A stretch of 64,000 bases of DNA from Phytohabitans rumicis (lineage in GTDB: Bacteria > Actinomycetota > Actinomycetes > Mycobacteriales > Micromonosporaceae). Shown here piece by piece: positions 17,347 through 27,700 of this stretch. The stretch lies in assembly GCF_011764445.1 (NCBI RefSeq), contig NZ_BLPG01000001.1, forward strand, positions 5,642,001-5,706,000, read 5' to 3'. The first letter of the stretch is position 1. Every line of letters starts with the position of its first letter. The translations under genes and the position numbers were made by a program. The notes under the pieces were generated by a model, which was given only the letters and a program-made list of their open reading frames with translations, had not been told where the DNA came from and made no database searches.

Positions 17347-19113
17347 ATGGGGACCGTGCCAGGCCGCCATCGCATGCGTAGTCGCTTCCGCGGAGCAGGC
17401 GCCATCGCTGTAGCGATGGCGCTTGTCGTCGTTGTGGGTGGATCGTGGTTCGGATATAGGCAACTCGCCGGCAACCGCTGCACCGGCGACGTGAAGCTTG
17501 CCGTCGCCGCCGCCCCCGAAATCGCACCCGCTGTGCGTTCCACGGTGGAGAGTTGGAAGGCCGGCGGCGGTTCGGCGGACGGCACCTGTGTCACCGTCGC
17601 CGTCACGGAGGTCAACTCGGTCGACATGGCGGCGGTGCTCGCCGCCGAGCACGGTGTGGGGCTGGCCGGCGTCGGCGGACCCAACGGCACCACCACCGTC
17701 CCCGACGTGTGGCTGCCCGACTCGACGAGCTGGCTGGTGCGGCTCAAGACGGCCGCGGCCGGCTTCACCCCGACCGACGGCGCCTCGATCGCGCGCAGCC
17801 CGGTGGTGGCCGCCATGCCCGAGCCGATCGCGGAGAGCCTCGGCTGGCCGGACAAGAAGGTCGGCTGGGCCGACCTGCTCGCGAAGATCACCACCGGCAC
17901 CGGCCTGCGCACCGGGATCGTCGAGCCCACCCGCGACTCGGCCGGCCTGTCCGGGCTGCTGTCGCTGAGCGCGGCGGCCGGCAGCGTCAAGGACGCGGCG
18001 CAGGCCCAGACCGCGGCGCTGCGGTCACTGGCGATCGGCCGGTCGGCGCTGCGCGACGACCTGGTGGCCAAGTTCCCGCAGGCGGCGGACGCCGCGTCAC
18101 TCGCCTCCGGGCTGAGCGTGGCGCCGCTGTCCGAGGAGGACGTGATCGCGTACAACGCGAAGAAGCCGCCGGTGCCGCTCGCGGCGCTGTACGTGGAGCC
18201 CACTCCGGCGCCGCTGGACTACCCGTTCGCCGTGATGCCCGGCATCGACGCGGCCAAGATCTCCGCCGCCGCGGCGGTGCACGACGCGCTCGACTCCGGC
18301 GAGTTCCGCGACCGGCTCGGTGCGCAGGGCCTGCGCGCGCCCGACGGCACGTGGGGCTCCGGCTTTACGGCCCCGACCGGCGCGCCCAGCCCCGCCGGCG
18401 GGCCACCTTCGGCCTCACCCAACAACGGGGGTACGGCGGCCGGCGGTATCGACCCCGCGTCGGTGGACCGGTCGCTGGCAACCTGGACCGCGGTCACCGC
18501 GCCGGGCCGGATGCTCGCCGTGATGGACGTGTCCGGCTCGATGCTGGAGACCGTCCCGGGGGCGAACAACGCCACCCGCATGCAGGTCACCCTGGCCGCG
18601 GCCGAGCGCGGGCTGAGCCTGTTCGACGACTCGTGGGCGCTGGGTCTGTGGATCTTCTCCACCGAGCTGGACGGCTCGCGGGACTGGCGCCAGCTCGTGC
18701 CGATCGGTCCGCTCAGCAGCAACCGCGGCAAGGCGCTCAGCGAGCTGAAGAAGGTCGAGCCGAAGTCCGACGGCGACACCGGGCTGTACGACACGATCCT
18801 GGCGGCGTACAAGACCGTGCAGGAGGACTGGGCGTCGGACCGGGTCAACTCCATCGTGCTCTTCACCGACGGCAAGAACGACGATCCCAATGGGGTCAGC
18901 GAGCAGGCGCTGCTCAACCAGCTCAAGTCCCTGTCGGACAACAAGCGGCCGGTCCAGGTGATCATTTTGGGCATCGGCGACGGGGTGGACGAGGCGGCGC
19001 TCAAGCGGATCACGAAGGTCACGGGTGGCGGGGTGTTCGTCACCAAGGACCCGACGAAGATCGGCGACATCTTCCTCAAGGCACTGGCGCTGCGCCCTGC
19101 CGCCCCGCGCTGA
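17347..19113 (+). CDS. Membrane-anchored VWA protein with solute-binding-like N-terminal part
   Basis: A 588-residue protein. Residues 18-38 form a signal/anchor helix (AIAVAMALVVVVGGSWFGY). Residues 45-330 resemble an extracellular solute-binding protein fold (family 1-like, with WLPDSTSWLVRL). A Pro/Gly/Ala linker follows, then a von Willebrand factor A domain at residues 390-580. The MIDAS motif DVSGSM is complete, with a later Thr (DGDTGLYD) and Asp (FTDGKNDD). Such proteins bind ligands or other proteins at the cell surface in a metal-dependent way. It stands alone, upstream of the sugar transferase. Confidence 0.85.
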   Translation: MGTVPGRHRMRSRFRGAGAIAVAMALVVVVGGSWFGYRQLAGNRCTGDVKLAVAAAPEIAPAVRSTVESWKAGGGSADGTCVTVAVTEVNSVDMAAVLAAEHGVGLAGVGGPNGTTTVPDVWLPDSTSWLVRLKTAAAGFTPTDGASIARSPVVAAMPEPIAESLGWPDKKVGWADLLAKITTGTGLRTGIVEPTRDSAGLSGLLSLSAAAGSVKDAAQAQTAALRSLAIGRSALRDDLVAKFPQAADAASLASGLSVAPLSEEDVIAYNAKKPPVPLAALYVEPTPAPLDYPFAVMPGIDAAKISAAAAVHDALDSGEFRDRLGAQGLRAPDGTWGSGFTAPTGAPSPAGGPPSASPNNGGTAAGGIDPASVDRSLATWTAVTAPGRMLAVMDVSGSMLETVPGANNATRMQVTLAAAERGLSLFDDSWALGLWIFSTELDGSRDWRQLVPIGPLSSNRGKALSELKKVEPKSDGDTGLYDTILAAYKTVQEDWASDRVNSIVLFTDGKNDDPNGVSEQALLNQLKSLSDNKRPVQVIILGIGDGVDEAALKRITKVTGGGVFVTKDPTKIGDIFLKALALRPAAPR

Positions 19114-19128
19114 CCTGCGGTTCTGTCC

Positions 19129-19170
19129 ACATGTGCAATGTGTAGCCAAAAGGCCACTATCTGCACATGT
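19129..19170. promoter_or_regulatory. Perfect 9-bp inverted repeat upstream of the sugar transferase
   Basis: ACATGTGCA (19129-19137) and TGCACATGT (19162-19170) are exact complements, 24 bases apart, in the 220-base gap between the VWA gene and the sugar transferase. Each arm is itself nearly palindromic (ACATGT), which favours a pair of operator half-sites over a terminator. A second helix, GGCC against GGCC, sits in the loop. The cognate regulator is unknown. Confidence 0.4.
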
Positions 19171-19333
19171 ACGTTCGGATGGTTGATCGCAATGAACTGA
19201 CAGTTTTTTGTCCGAAGCACTTTCGGGGTGTCCCCGTGAGTGAAGATGTCCTGGTGCTCCGGCGCCGCCAGCCCTGATTGGAGGGTTGTGGGCGCCTCGG
19301 GGCGCGTCGACTAGACAAGCTGGGGGAGGGCTC

Positions 19334-20836
19334 GTGTCGTCGGCGACTCTCCTGACGCGTGCCACTGTGGGTCAGCCCACTTTGGACGCTTCGGGCGCGC
19401 TCTTGCGAGCGCGACTACGTGCCTACGAGAGAACGCTCGTGTTGGCGGACACCGCCATCATCGTTCTCGCGGTGGTGGCTGGCTATTTCGGGCGCTTCAA
19501 CTACGTCGTGGGGCCGTTCGGTGGCGGCGCCCCGGTGGGTTCGGAGATCCCGTACTACGTGGTGTGCCCCGCCATCGTGCTGGGCTGGCTCGCCTCGCTC
19601 AAGCTGCTGCGCTGCTACGACGACCGGGTGCTCGGCTACGGCGCGGACGAGTACCGCCGGGTCACCTCGGGGAGCCTGCGGCTGGCCGGTGCGGTGGCCA
19701 TCCTCGGTTACATCGCCAACGTGGGCGTGGCCCGCGGCTTCCTGGCTCTGACGTTTGCTATCGGCATCGTGGGCTTGGTCGGCGGGCGGTACGTGGCCCG
19801 CAAGTGGCTGCACCGGGCCCGCACCCGGGGCGCCGGCTGGTCCCGCCGGGTGCTCGTGGTCGGCGACGCCCCGCACGTGCTGGAGTTGGTGCACACGCTG
19901 CGCCGCGAGCCGTACGCCGGCTACCGGGTGGTCGGCGCCTGCATCCCGGACGCCCTCCTCGCCCCGGTGCCCCAGCGGCTCGGCGACGTCCCGGTGGTGG
20001 GCTCGTTCCGCAGCATCCTGGAGTCGGCCGCCGCCACCGGCGTGGACACCGTCGCGGTGACCGCCTCCGGCGAGCTGACCGCCGCCCGCCTGCGCCGGCT
20101 GGGTTGGCAGATGGAAGGCACCGGCATCGACCTGGTGCTGGCGCCGGCGCTGACCGACGTGGCCGGCCCGCGCATCCACACCCGACCGGTCGCCGGCCTG
20201 CCGCTGATCCACGTGGAGGCGCCGGAGTTCCGGGGGGCCCGCAAGATAGTCAAGGGCTTCGTCGACCGGTCCACCGCGCTGCTCGGCCTCACCCTCGCGT
20301 TCCCGCTCCTTCTCATGATCGCCATCGCGATCAAACTGGACAGTCGCGGGCCGGTCATCTTCCGGCAGATCCGGGTCGGGCAGGGCGGCAAGGAGTTCGG
20401 CGTCTTCAAGTTCCGCACGATGGTGGTCAACGCGGACGAGATGCTCGCCAAGCTGACCGCCAACAACGAGCACGACGGCCTGCTCTTCAAGATGCGCAAG
20501 GACCCCCGGGTCACCCGGGTCGGCCGGATCCTGCGCAAGTACTCCCTCGACGAGCTGCCGCAGCTGCTCAACGTGGTGATCGGGCACATGAGCCTGGTCG
20601 GGCCGCGCCCGCCGCTGCCGTCCGAGGTGGCCCGGTACGACGTCGACATCGCCCGGCGCCTGCTGGTCAAGCCGGGCATCACCGGCCTGTGGCAGGTCAG
20701 CGGCCGGTCGGATCTGTCCTGGGAGGACGGCCTCCGGCTCGACCTCTACTACGTCGAAAACTGGTCGCTCGCGGCGGACCTGGTCATCCTGTGGAAGACC
20801 GTGGGGGCGGTCATGGCTAGCCGTGGCGCGTACTAG
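19334..20836 (+). CDS. Polyprenyl-phosphate sugar-1-phosphate transferase (exopolysaccharide initiation)
   Basis: A 500-residue membrane protein of the WbaP/CpsE type. Five hydrophobic helices occupy residues 35-165. A nucleotide-binding-fold domain (VLVVGDAPHVLELVHTLR) spans 175-290. The C-terminal bacterial sugar transferase domain begins at about 305, with KLDSRGPVIFRQIRVGQGG, FKFRTMVVNADE, LRKYSLDELPQLLNV and SLVGPRPPLPSEV. The enzyme moves a hexose-1-phosphate from UDP- or GDP-sugar to undecaprenyl phosphate, starting extracellular polysaccharide synthesis. The GTG at 19334 was chosen for its GGGGGAGGG ribosome site. No other polysaccharide genes are near. Confidence 0.92.
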   Translation: MSSATLLTRATVGQPTLDASGALLRARLRAYERTLVLADTAIIVLAVVAGYFGRFNYVVGPFGGGAPVGSEIPYYVVCPAIVLGWLASLKLLRCYDDRVLGYGADEYRRVTSGSLRLAGAVAILGYIANVGVARGFLALTFAIGIVGLVGGRYVARKWLHRARTRGAGWSRRVLVVGDAPHVLELVHTLRREPYAGYRVVGACIPDALLAPVPQRLGDVPVVGSFRSILESAAATGVDTVAVTASGELTAARLRRLGWQMEGTGIDLVLAPALTDVAGPRIHTRPVAGLPLIHVEAPEFRGARKIVKGFVDRSTALLGLTLAFPLLLMIAIAIKLDSRGPVIFRQIRVGQGGKEFGVFKFRTMVVNADEMLAKLTANNEHDGLLFKMRKDPRVTRVGRILRKYSLDELPQLLNVVIGHMSLVGPRPPLPSEVARYDVDIARRLLVKPGITGLWQVSGRSDLSWEDGLRLDLYYVENWSLAADLVILWKTVGAVMASRGAY

Positions 20837-21995
20837 CGGCCAGCCAGCGGGCCGGGTGATCGCGGATCGCCCGGACCACCGAGCCGGCCGCGCCGACCAC
20901 GGCCGCGTCCCCGCCGAGCAGCGACGGGCGTACCGGCACCGGTGACCACGCGGCGGTCAGCACCCGCTGACCGATCTCGCCGGCCACGCCGGGGTGCAAC
21001 CACCGGGCGAGCGGAGCGTACGCGCCGCCCAGCACGACCGCCTCGACGTCGAGCAGGTTGATCACGCCGGCGATGGTCACGCCGAGCGCCGTACCGGCCG
21101 CCGCGAGGGCCTCGCCGGCCGCCGGGTCGCCCGCCTCGGCCCGGCTCCGCAGGTCGTCGAGCGAGGCGGCCCCGGCGGCGCGCAGGATCGCCTCCTGTCC
21201 CGCGTACTGCTCCAGGCACCCGTGTGCCCCGCACCGGCAGGTGGGCCCGTCCGGGTGCACGGCCACGTGGCCCAGCTCGCCGCTCCAGCCGCGGGCGCCG
21301 CGAAACAGCGCCCCGTTCAGCACGATGCCCGCGCCGATGCCGATCTCGCCGGAGACGTACAGGAAGCTGTGCTGGCTGGCGCTGGCGCTGGCGTGCAGTT
21401 CGCTCAGCGCGGCGAGGTTGGCCTCGTTGTCGACGGTGACCGCGACCCCGGCCAGCGACGAGGGCACGGCCACGTCGCGCCAGCCGAGGTTGGGCGCGAG
21501 CCGGACCAGGCCGTCCGCGGTCACCAGGCCGGGCACGGCGACCGCGGCGCCGGCCAGCAACAGCCCCTCCTGCTCGACGCGCGCCCGCGCGCTCGCGGCC
21601 AGCTCCGCCACCTCGGCCCACACCTGTGCAGGGTCGCGCGGGCGCTGATCCGCATGGCGTACCTCCTGATGCCGGACCGACCCCGCGAGGTCGACGACGC
21701 AGGCCGAGAGGTAGTCGACGTTGATCTCCAGCCCGAGCCCGGCGGGCCCGGCGGCGGACAGCACGAGCCCGGCGGCCGGGCGCCCCGCGCCGGCCCGCGG
21801 CGCGGGGTCGACCTCGGTCAGCAGCCCGCCCTCGATCAGGTCGTCCACCAGCGCGGACACGGTGGCGCGGGTGAGACTGGTGGCGGCGGCGATGTCGGCC
21901 CGGGACGGCGGGCGACCTGCGCTGGCGACCTGGCGTAACACCAGGCCCAGGTTGTGCTCGCGCAGGGAACCCTGGCGCACGGGCGCGTCCGTCAT
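20817..21995 (-). CDS. ROK-family transcriptional repressor of xylose genes (XylR-type)
   Basis: A 392-residue regulator. Residues 10-75 hold a winged helix (RADIAAATSLTRATVSALVD). Residues 85-390 hold the sugar-kinase-like ROK domain, with the zinc-binding motif CRCGAHGCLEQYAG and the family motif GEIGIGAGIVLNGALFRG. Such proteins repress xylose genes until the sugar binds. It is transcribed divergently from xylA-xylB. The ATG at 21993-21995 was chosen because upstream codons in the same frame read through the xylA promoter. The 3' end overlaps the sugar transferase by 20 bases. Confidence 0.9.
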   Translation of the reverse strand: MTDAPVRQGSLREHNLGLVLRQVASAGRPPSRADIAAATSLTRATVSALVDDLIEGGLLTEVDPAPRAGAGRPAAGLVLSAAGPAGLGLEINVDYLSACVVDLAGSVRHQEVRHADQRPRDPAQVWAEVAELAASARARVEQEGLLLAGAAVAVPGLVTADGLVRLAPNLGWRDVAVPSSLAGVAVTVDNEANLAALSELHASASASQHSFLYVSGEIGIGAGIVLNGALFRGARGWSGELGHVAVHPDGPTCRCGAHGCLEQYAGQEAILRAAGAASLDDLRSRAEAGDPAAGEALAAAGTALGVTIAGVINLLDVEAVVLGGAYAPLARWLHPGVAGEIGQRVLTAAWSPVPVRPSLLGGDAAVVGAAGSVVRAIRDHPARWLAASTRHG

Positions 21996-21998
21996 GCC

Positions 21999-22039
21999 TT
22001 GACAGTGACATAGCGGCGGCAAATAATTCAACCATTGAA
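21999..22039 (+). promoter_or_regulatory. xylA promoter with overlapping operator palindrome
   Basis: TTGACA (21999-22004) and AATAAT (22022-22027) are 17 bases apart, matching a housekeeping sigma promoter in 11 of 12 positions. Directly over the expected start site lies TTCAACCATTGAA (22027-22039), a perfect 5-bp inverted repeat with a 3-base centre. This is where a repressor would block transcription, and the divergent ROK gene is the obvious candidate. The -35 box sits four bases from the ROK start codon. Confidence 0.7.
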
Positions 22040-22068
22040 CAAATCGCGGATATTGCGTGGAGGTCACC

Positions 22069-23256
22069 ATGACGGTCCAACCCACTCGCGCCGACAAGTT
22101 CTCGTTCGGTCTCTGGACCGTGGGTTGGCAGGCCCGCGATCCGTTCGGTGACGCGACCCGGGCGCCGCTCGACCCGGTCGAGGCCGTGCACAAGCTCTCC
22201 GAGCTGGGCGCCTACGGTCTGACGTTCCACGACGACGACCTCGTGCCGTTCGGCTCCGACAACGCGAGCCGCGACGACCACATCGGGCGCTTCCGCAAGG
22301 CGCTCGACGAGACCGGCATGGTCGTGCCGATGGTGACCACCAACCTGTTCACCCACCCGGTGTTCAAGGACGGCGGCTTCACCAGCAACGACCGGTCGAT
22401 CCGGCGGTACGCGCTGCGCAAGGTGCTGCGCAACCTCGACCTCGCCGCCGAGCTGGGCGCGCAGACGTTCGTCATGTGGGGCGGCCGCGAGGGCGCGGAG
22501 TACGACCACGCCAAGGACGTCCGCGCCGCGCTGGACCGCTACCGGGAGGCCGTCGACCTGCTCGCGCAGTACGTGATCGACCGTGGCTACCCGCTGCGCT
22601 TCGCCATCGAGCCCAAGCCGAACGAGCCGCGCGGCGACATCCTGCTCCCGACCGTGGGGCACGCGCTCGCGTTCATCGCGCAGCTGGAGCACGGTGAACT
22701 GGTGGGCCTCAACCCGGAGGTCGGCCACGAGCAGATGGCCGGGCTGAACTTCGCGCACGGCATCGCCCAGGCGCTGTGGGCCGGCAAGCTCTTCCACATC
22801 GACCTGAACGGCCAGCGCGGCATCAAGTTCGACCAGGACCTGGTGTTCGGGCACGGCGACCTGCTCAACGCGTTCGCCCTGGTCGACCTGCTGGAGCACG
22901 GCGGCCCGGCGGGCGGCCAGGCGTACGAGGGTCCCCGGCACTTCGACTACAAGCCGTCCCGCACCGAGGACTACGACGGCGTCTGGGCGTCGGCGGCGGC
23001 CAACATGCGCATGTACCTCCTGCTCAGGGAGCGCGCGCGGGCGTTCCGCGCCGACCCCGAGGTCCAAGACGCCCTGGCCGCCGCGCGGGTAGCCGAGTTG
23101 GCGCAGCCAACGTTGGCGCCAGGCGAGTCCTACCAGGACCTGCTAGCCGACCGCTCGTCGTGGGAGGACTTCGACCCGGACGCGGTCGGCGCCCGCGGTT
23201 ACGGCTTCGTCCGCCTCAACCAGCTGGCCGCCGAGCACGCGCTTGGCGCCCGCTGA
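22069..23256 (+). CDS. xylA: Xylose isomerase
   Basis: A 395-residue TIM-barrel isomerase that converts D-xylose to D-xylulose. The metal and substrate ligands are visible in typical actinobacterial form: [56 protein letters not shown] and [17 protein letters not shown]. Length and lack of a signal peptide match the class I enzymes of Streptomyces and Actinoplanes. The ATG at 22069 follows a GGAGG site; an in-frame GTG twelve bases upstream overlaps that site and is unlikely. It is followed by xylB after 96 bases that include a GATC-ended hairpin. Confidence 0.96.
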   Translation: MTVQPTRADKFSFGLWTVGWQARDPFGDATRAPLDPVEAVHKLSELGAYGLTFHDDDLVPFGSDNASRDDHIGRFRKALDETGMVVPMVTTNLFTHPVFKDGGFTSNDRSIRRYALRKVLRNLDLAAELGAQTFVMWGGREGAEYDHAKDVRAALDRYREAVDLLAQYVIDRGYPLRFAIEPKPNEPRGDILLPTVGHALAFIAQLEHGELVGLNPEVGHEQMAGLNFAHGIAQALWAGKLFHIDLNGQRGIKFDQDLVFGHGDLLNAFALVDLLEHGGPAGGQAYEGPRHFDYKPSRTEDYDGVWASAAANMRMYLLLRERARAFRADPEVQDALAAARVAELAQPTLAPGESYQDLLADRSSWEDFDPDAVGARGYGFVRLNQLAAEHALGAR

Positions 23257-23268
23257 CGCTCGTCGCCT

Positions 23269-23331
23269 CGTTGATCAGGGACTGGCTCGGGCGTTTTGCG
23301 GCGCGTCGAGGGAGCCGGTCCCTGATCAACG
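23269..23331. terminator. GATC-ended hairpin between xylA and xylB
   Basis: CGTTGATCAGGGACTGGCTC (23269-23288) pairs with 23312-23331 with one mismatch; the loop is 23 bases. It sits 12 bases past the xylA stop and ends 21 bases before the xylB start, so it may attenuate xylB or stabilise the xylA message. It belongs to the GATCAGGG hairpin group seen also at 5345 and 53367. Confidence 0.6.
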
Positions 23332-23352
23332 CGATCTTGAGGGGAGGGAACC

Positions 23353-24750
23353 GTGCTTGTAGCGGGAGTCGACTCGTCCACCCAGTCGTGCAAGGTGGTG
23401 GTCCGGGACGCGGCCAGCGGGGAGCTGGTCAGGGAGGGGCGCGCGGCGCATCCGGACGGGACCGAGGTGCACCCGCACGCGTGGTGGGACGCGCTCACCG
23501 AGGCGATCGCCCAAGCCGGCGGGCTGGATGACGTGGCGGCGGCCTCGGTGGCGGGGCAGCAGCACGGGATGGTGTGCCTGGACGAGCGGGGTGAGGTGGT
23601 CCGGCCCGCCCTGCTGTGGAACGACACCCGCTCGGCGGGCGCCGCGGCCGAGCTGACCGCGGAGCTCGGCGGCGGGCAGGCGTGGGCCGACGCGGTCGGG
23701 CTGGTGCCGGTGGCCTCCTTCACCATCACCAAGCTGCGCTGGCTGGCGAGCGCCGAGCCGGCCAACGCCGAGCGCACGGCCGCGGTCTGCCTGCCGCACG
23801 ACTGGCTGACATGGAAGCTGGCGGGCGCGGGCGGGCTCGCCGCGCTGCGTACCGACCGCAGCGACGCCAGCGGCACCGGCTACTGGTCGGCGGCCACCGG
23901 GGAGTACCGCCTCGACCTGCTGCGGCACGCCTTCGGGCGGGAGCCGGTGGTGCCGGAGGTCCTCGGCCCGACCGGTACGGCCGGCAACCTGGCAAGTGGC
24001 GCCCCGCTCGGCCCGGGCGCCGGCGACAACGCGGCCGCCGCCCTCGGCGCCGGCGCGCTCCCCGGCGACGTGCTCGTCTCGATCGGCACCTCCGGTACGG
24101 CGTTCAGCGTCGCCGAGACCCCGGCGGCCGACCCGAGCGGCACGGTGGCCGGCTTCGCCGACACCACCGGGCGCTTCCTGCCGCTGGTCGCCACGCTCAA
24201 CGCGGCCCGGGTGCTCGACGCCGTCGCCGCCCTGCTGCGGGTGGACCACACCGAGCTGTCCCGGCTCGCGCTGAGCGCCCCGGCCGGCGCGGATGGGCTG
24301 GTGCTCGTGCCGTACCTGGAGGGCGAGCGCACCCCCAACCGTCCACTCTCGACCGGGGCGGTGCACGGGCTCACCCTGGCCACGTCCACCCCGGCCCACC
24401 TCGCGCGGGCGGCCGTCGAGGGCATGCTGTGCGCGCTCGCCGACGGCCTCGACGCGCTGGTCGGGCAGGGCGCGGTGGTCAACCGGGTGATCCTGGTCGG
24501 CGGCGGCGCCCGCTCCGAGGCGGTACGCCGGATCGCGCCGGAGGTGTTCGGCGCCCCGGTCGTCGTGCCGCCGCCGGGGGAGTACGTCGCCGACGGGGCG
24601 GCCCGCCAGGCGGCCTGGGTGGCGCTGGGCGGAGCGTCGCCGCCCACCTGGTCCGGCGGAGACGTCCAGTCATTTGACGGCAAGGCCGTGCCCCGCATCC
24701 GCGAGCAGTACGCGGCGGCACGCGAACATACGATCGACAGAACTGCTTGA
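23353..24750 (+). CDS. xylB: Xylulokinase
   Basis: A 465-residue FGGY-family kinase that phosphorylates D-xylulose to xylulose 5-phosphate for the pentose phosphate pathway. The N-terminal domain begins [17 protein letters not shown] (phosphate-1 loop), with [17 protein letters not shown] and ALLWNDTRS marking substrate contacts. The C-terminal domain holds [32 protein letters not shown] (the FGGY-2 signature region) and [22 protein letters not shown] for ATP. The GTG start follows a GAGGGGAGGGAA site. It forms the xylose operon with xylA. Confidence 0.95.
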   Translation: MLVAGVDSSTQSCKVVVRDAASGELVREGRAAHPDGTEVHPHAWWDALTEAIAQAGGLDDVAAASVAGQQHGMVCLDERGEVVRPALLWNDTRSAGAAAELTAELGGGQAWADAVGLVPVASFTITKLRWLASAEPANAERTAAVCLPHDWLTWKLAGAGGLAALRTDRSDASGTGYWSAATGEYRLDLLRHAFGREPVVPEVLGPTGTAGNLASGAPLGPGAGDNAAAALGAGALPGDVLVSIGTSGTAFSVAETPAADPSGTVAGFADTTGRFLPLVATLNAARVLDAVAALLRVDHTELSRLALSAPAGADGLVLVPYLEGERTPNRPLSTGAVHGLTLATSTPAHLARAAVEGMLCALADGLDALVGQGAVVNRVILVGGGARSEAVRRIAPEVFGAPVVVPPPGEYVADGAARQAAWVALGGASPPTWSGGDVQSFDGKAVPRIREQYAAAREHTIDRTA

Positions 24751-24786
24751 TCAACGGGCAGACGGTGCACTGACGGGTTACCGTCG

Positions 24787-27700
24787 ATGCTGATGACCGC
24801 AGCGCAGGAGGACATCGAGCCCACCGGCGGCGACGACGCGCCGCCGGTGGTTCACGCGCGGGCCGTCGCCCTCACCGAGTACCTGCTCGCCGTCCGCGCC
24901 CTGCTGGAGAAGCCGGTCCGCGCCGTGCCGGCGGCCGACGCGTACTGGCAGGACGAACTGCCGGCCCACGTCGAGTGCGGGCTCGGGCCGTACCAGCCGG
25001 GCGGGAGCTGGCTGCGGGTGAGCCGGCCGGAGCCGCCCACCCCGCCGTCGATCCCCACCCCGCTGCTGCGCCACCTGGTGTGGGACCTGTCCGCCATCAC
25101 CCCGCCGACGATCGGCGACGTGCCGCAGCGGGTGCACGCCGAGTTCACCAGCTGGGTCGAAACGCAGTGGCTGCCCTGGTCGCACCTGCACCAGGCGGCC
25201 GAGGCCACCCGACGCCTGCACGACCGCCTCTACGACCTGCGCTACCGGGTCGACATCGACGCCGCGCGGGTCGAGCTGGTCTGGGGCCACCTCGTCCTGC
25301 AGCACCGCGACATCCGGTACCCGCTGATCGCCACGCCGGTCGCGATCGAGTACGACCCGGAGTCCACCACCGTGGCGGTGGTGCCGCAGGGCCCGCCCCG
25401 CCTGCAGGCGGACGCGCTCGGCGACCTCGACGGCCGGCGCGTCGCCGACTTCCTGGAGCTGGGCGGCACCGGCGGCCAGGTCGACGTCGACCCGTGGGAC
25501 GCGACCGAGCGGCAGGACTTCGCCCGCCGGGCCGTACGCCGGCTCGGGCTCGACGCGGACGCCGTCACCGACACCGGCGTGCTGTTCGTCCGGCCCCGCC
25601 AGCGGATGGTCCGCCGCTTCCTGGAGCAGCTGCGCGACCGGCTCGCCGCCAACCCGTCCGCCGGTGTGGGCGCGCTCGCCGGCGTGCTGGCCCACGAACC
25701 GAGCCGGCTGCACATGCCCGACGACGACCCGGACGCCTGGACCCGGACGCGCGAGCGGCTGCTCATGCCGATGGCCACCAACGACGCCCAGGAGTCGATC
25801 GCGCGCCGGCTCGCCGCGCACCGCAACGTCGCCGTACAGGGCCCGCCCGGCACCGGCAAGACGCACACCATCCGCAACCTGATCTGCCACCTCGTCGCGC
25901 ACGGCAAGCGCGTGCTCGTCCTCGCGCAGAAGGAGGACCCGCTGCGCGTCCTGCGCGACGGCCTGCCGAGCGAGATCCAGCCGCTCTGCCTGGCCGTGCT
26001 CGGCCGCTCCGCCGACCAGCTCGTCCAGCTCCAGGTCGCGGCCCGCGAGCTGTCCGACCGGGCGGCCACGCTCGACCGGGACGCCGAGGGCGCGTGGGTG
26101 CGCCGGCTGGTGGCCGACATCGAGGCCGCCGAGGCCGGTTTCGCGGAGGCCCGCGCCGAGCTGCTCGCCACCGCCGAGCGGGAGGCGGCCAAGTACGAGG
26201 GCAGCACCGCCGGCGAGGTCGGCGACTGGCTGCGCCGGCACGAGGCGGACGCCCTCGTCGCCGACGCCGTCGAGCCGGGCACGCCACCGCCGCTGGAGGC
26301 CGTCGAGTTCGCCGCGCTCGCCGACCTGGCCCGGCGGATCTCCGCCGCCGACCGCGCGGCGGCGCTGAGCCCGCTGCCCGCCGAGGGCCAGCTGCCGACC
26401 GGCGAGGCGATCGCCGCGCAACGGGACGCGCTGCGCGACGCGCGCAAGGTGGTCGACGCGCTGCGCGACCGCGGGATCGCCATCGAGGGGGTACGCCGGC
26501 TCGGCGCGCCCGCGATCGACGAACTGGCCGCGTCTCTGCGCCAGGCGTCCGACGACCTGACCCGGCGCGAGGGCAGCTGGACCGACCGGCTCGGCCAGCT
26601 CATCCGCGACCCGAGCTGGCGCGCGGTGTGGGACGGGCACGTGGCCGCCGGCCAGCAGCTGCTCACCGAGCTGGGGCGCCGTACGGCGTTCGTGGCCGGC
26701 CGCCGGGTCACCATCCCGGAGCCGTACGCGGACCAGCCCCGCCGCCTGCTCGCCCAGCTCACCGAGGTGCGCGCCCGGTACGCCGCCGGCAAGCCGGTCC
26801 GCCGCCTGACCCACGCGGAGCTGGCCCGCGTCGTCGCCGAGATCCACGTCGACGGCGAGCCGTTGCGCACGGTCGACGACGTCGACCTGGTGGTGGCCAC
26901 CGTGGAGCGCACCCAGCTGCGCCAGCAGCTCGCCGCCCGCTGGGACGAGTGGCGCACCCGCCTGGACGCCCCGGTGCCGGCTCTGGGACCCGCGCGAGCG
27001 GAGCGAGCGCCAGCTGGCCCAGCTGACGAGCCGGAGCTGTGGGCCGGCCGGCTGCTCAGCTCCGCCCAGGAGGCGCTCGACTGGGAGAGCCGCCGCTGGC
27101 CGGAGCTGCACGCCACGCTGACCACCGCCTTCCCGCGCTACTCCCGCGACGCGGACGCCCGGCAGATCGCCGAGCTGGCCGGGGCGGTCGAGGCCGCCGG
27201 CAACGTCTTCCTCGCCGACCGGCTGGCGGCCGAGCGCGAGGCGATGTCGGGCTGGCTTCGGGAAGCTGCCGCACATTCGCCGCTGCTCCAGTCGCTGGCC
27301 GCCGCCTGGGACCGGGACGACCTGGCCGGCTGGGACACCGCGCTCGCCGAGATCCGTCGACTGTGGACGCTGCGGGCGGACGCCACCCGGTACGCCGCGC
27401 TGCACGCCCGGCTCGCCGCCGTCGCGCCACAGTGGGCGGGCGCGATCGATGCCGGCGCCGCCGACTTCGACGGCGCGGCCGCGCTCCGGGCCTGGCAGTG
27501 GCGGCAGGCGCAGACCTGGTTCGACTCGGTGGTCGGCGACGTCGACGGCGCCGACCTGGGCCGCCGGCTGGAGCGGGCGCGGGACCAGATCCGCCGCCTC
27601 ACCGCCAACCTGGTGGTGACGTCGGCCTGGCTGGAGGTCTCGCTCACCCTCGACGACCGGCGCAAGGCCGCGCTCGCCGACTGGACCGCCGCGCTCCGCA

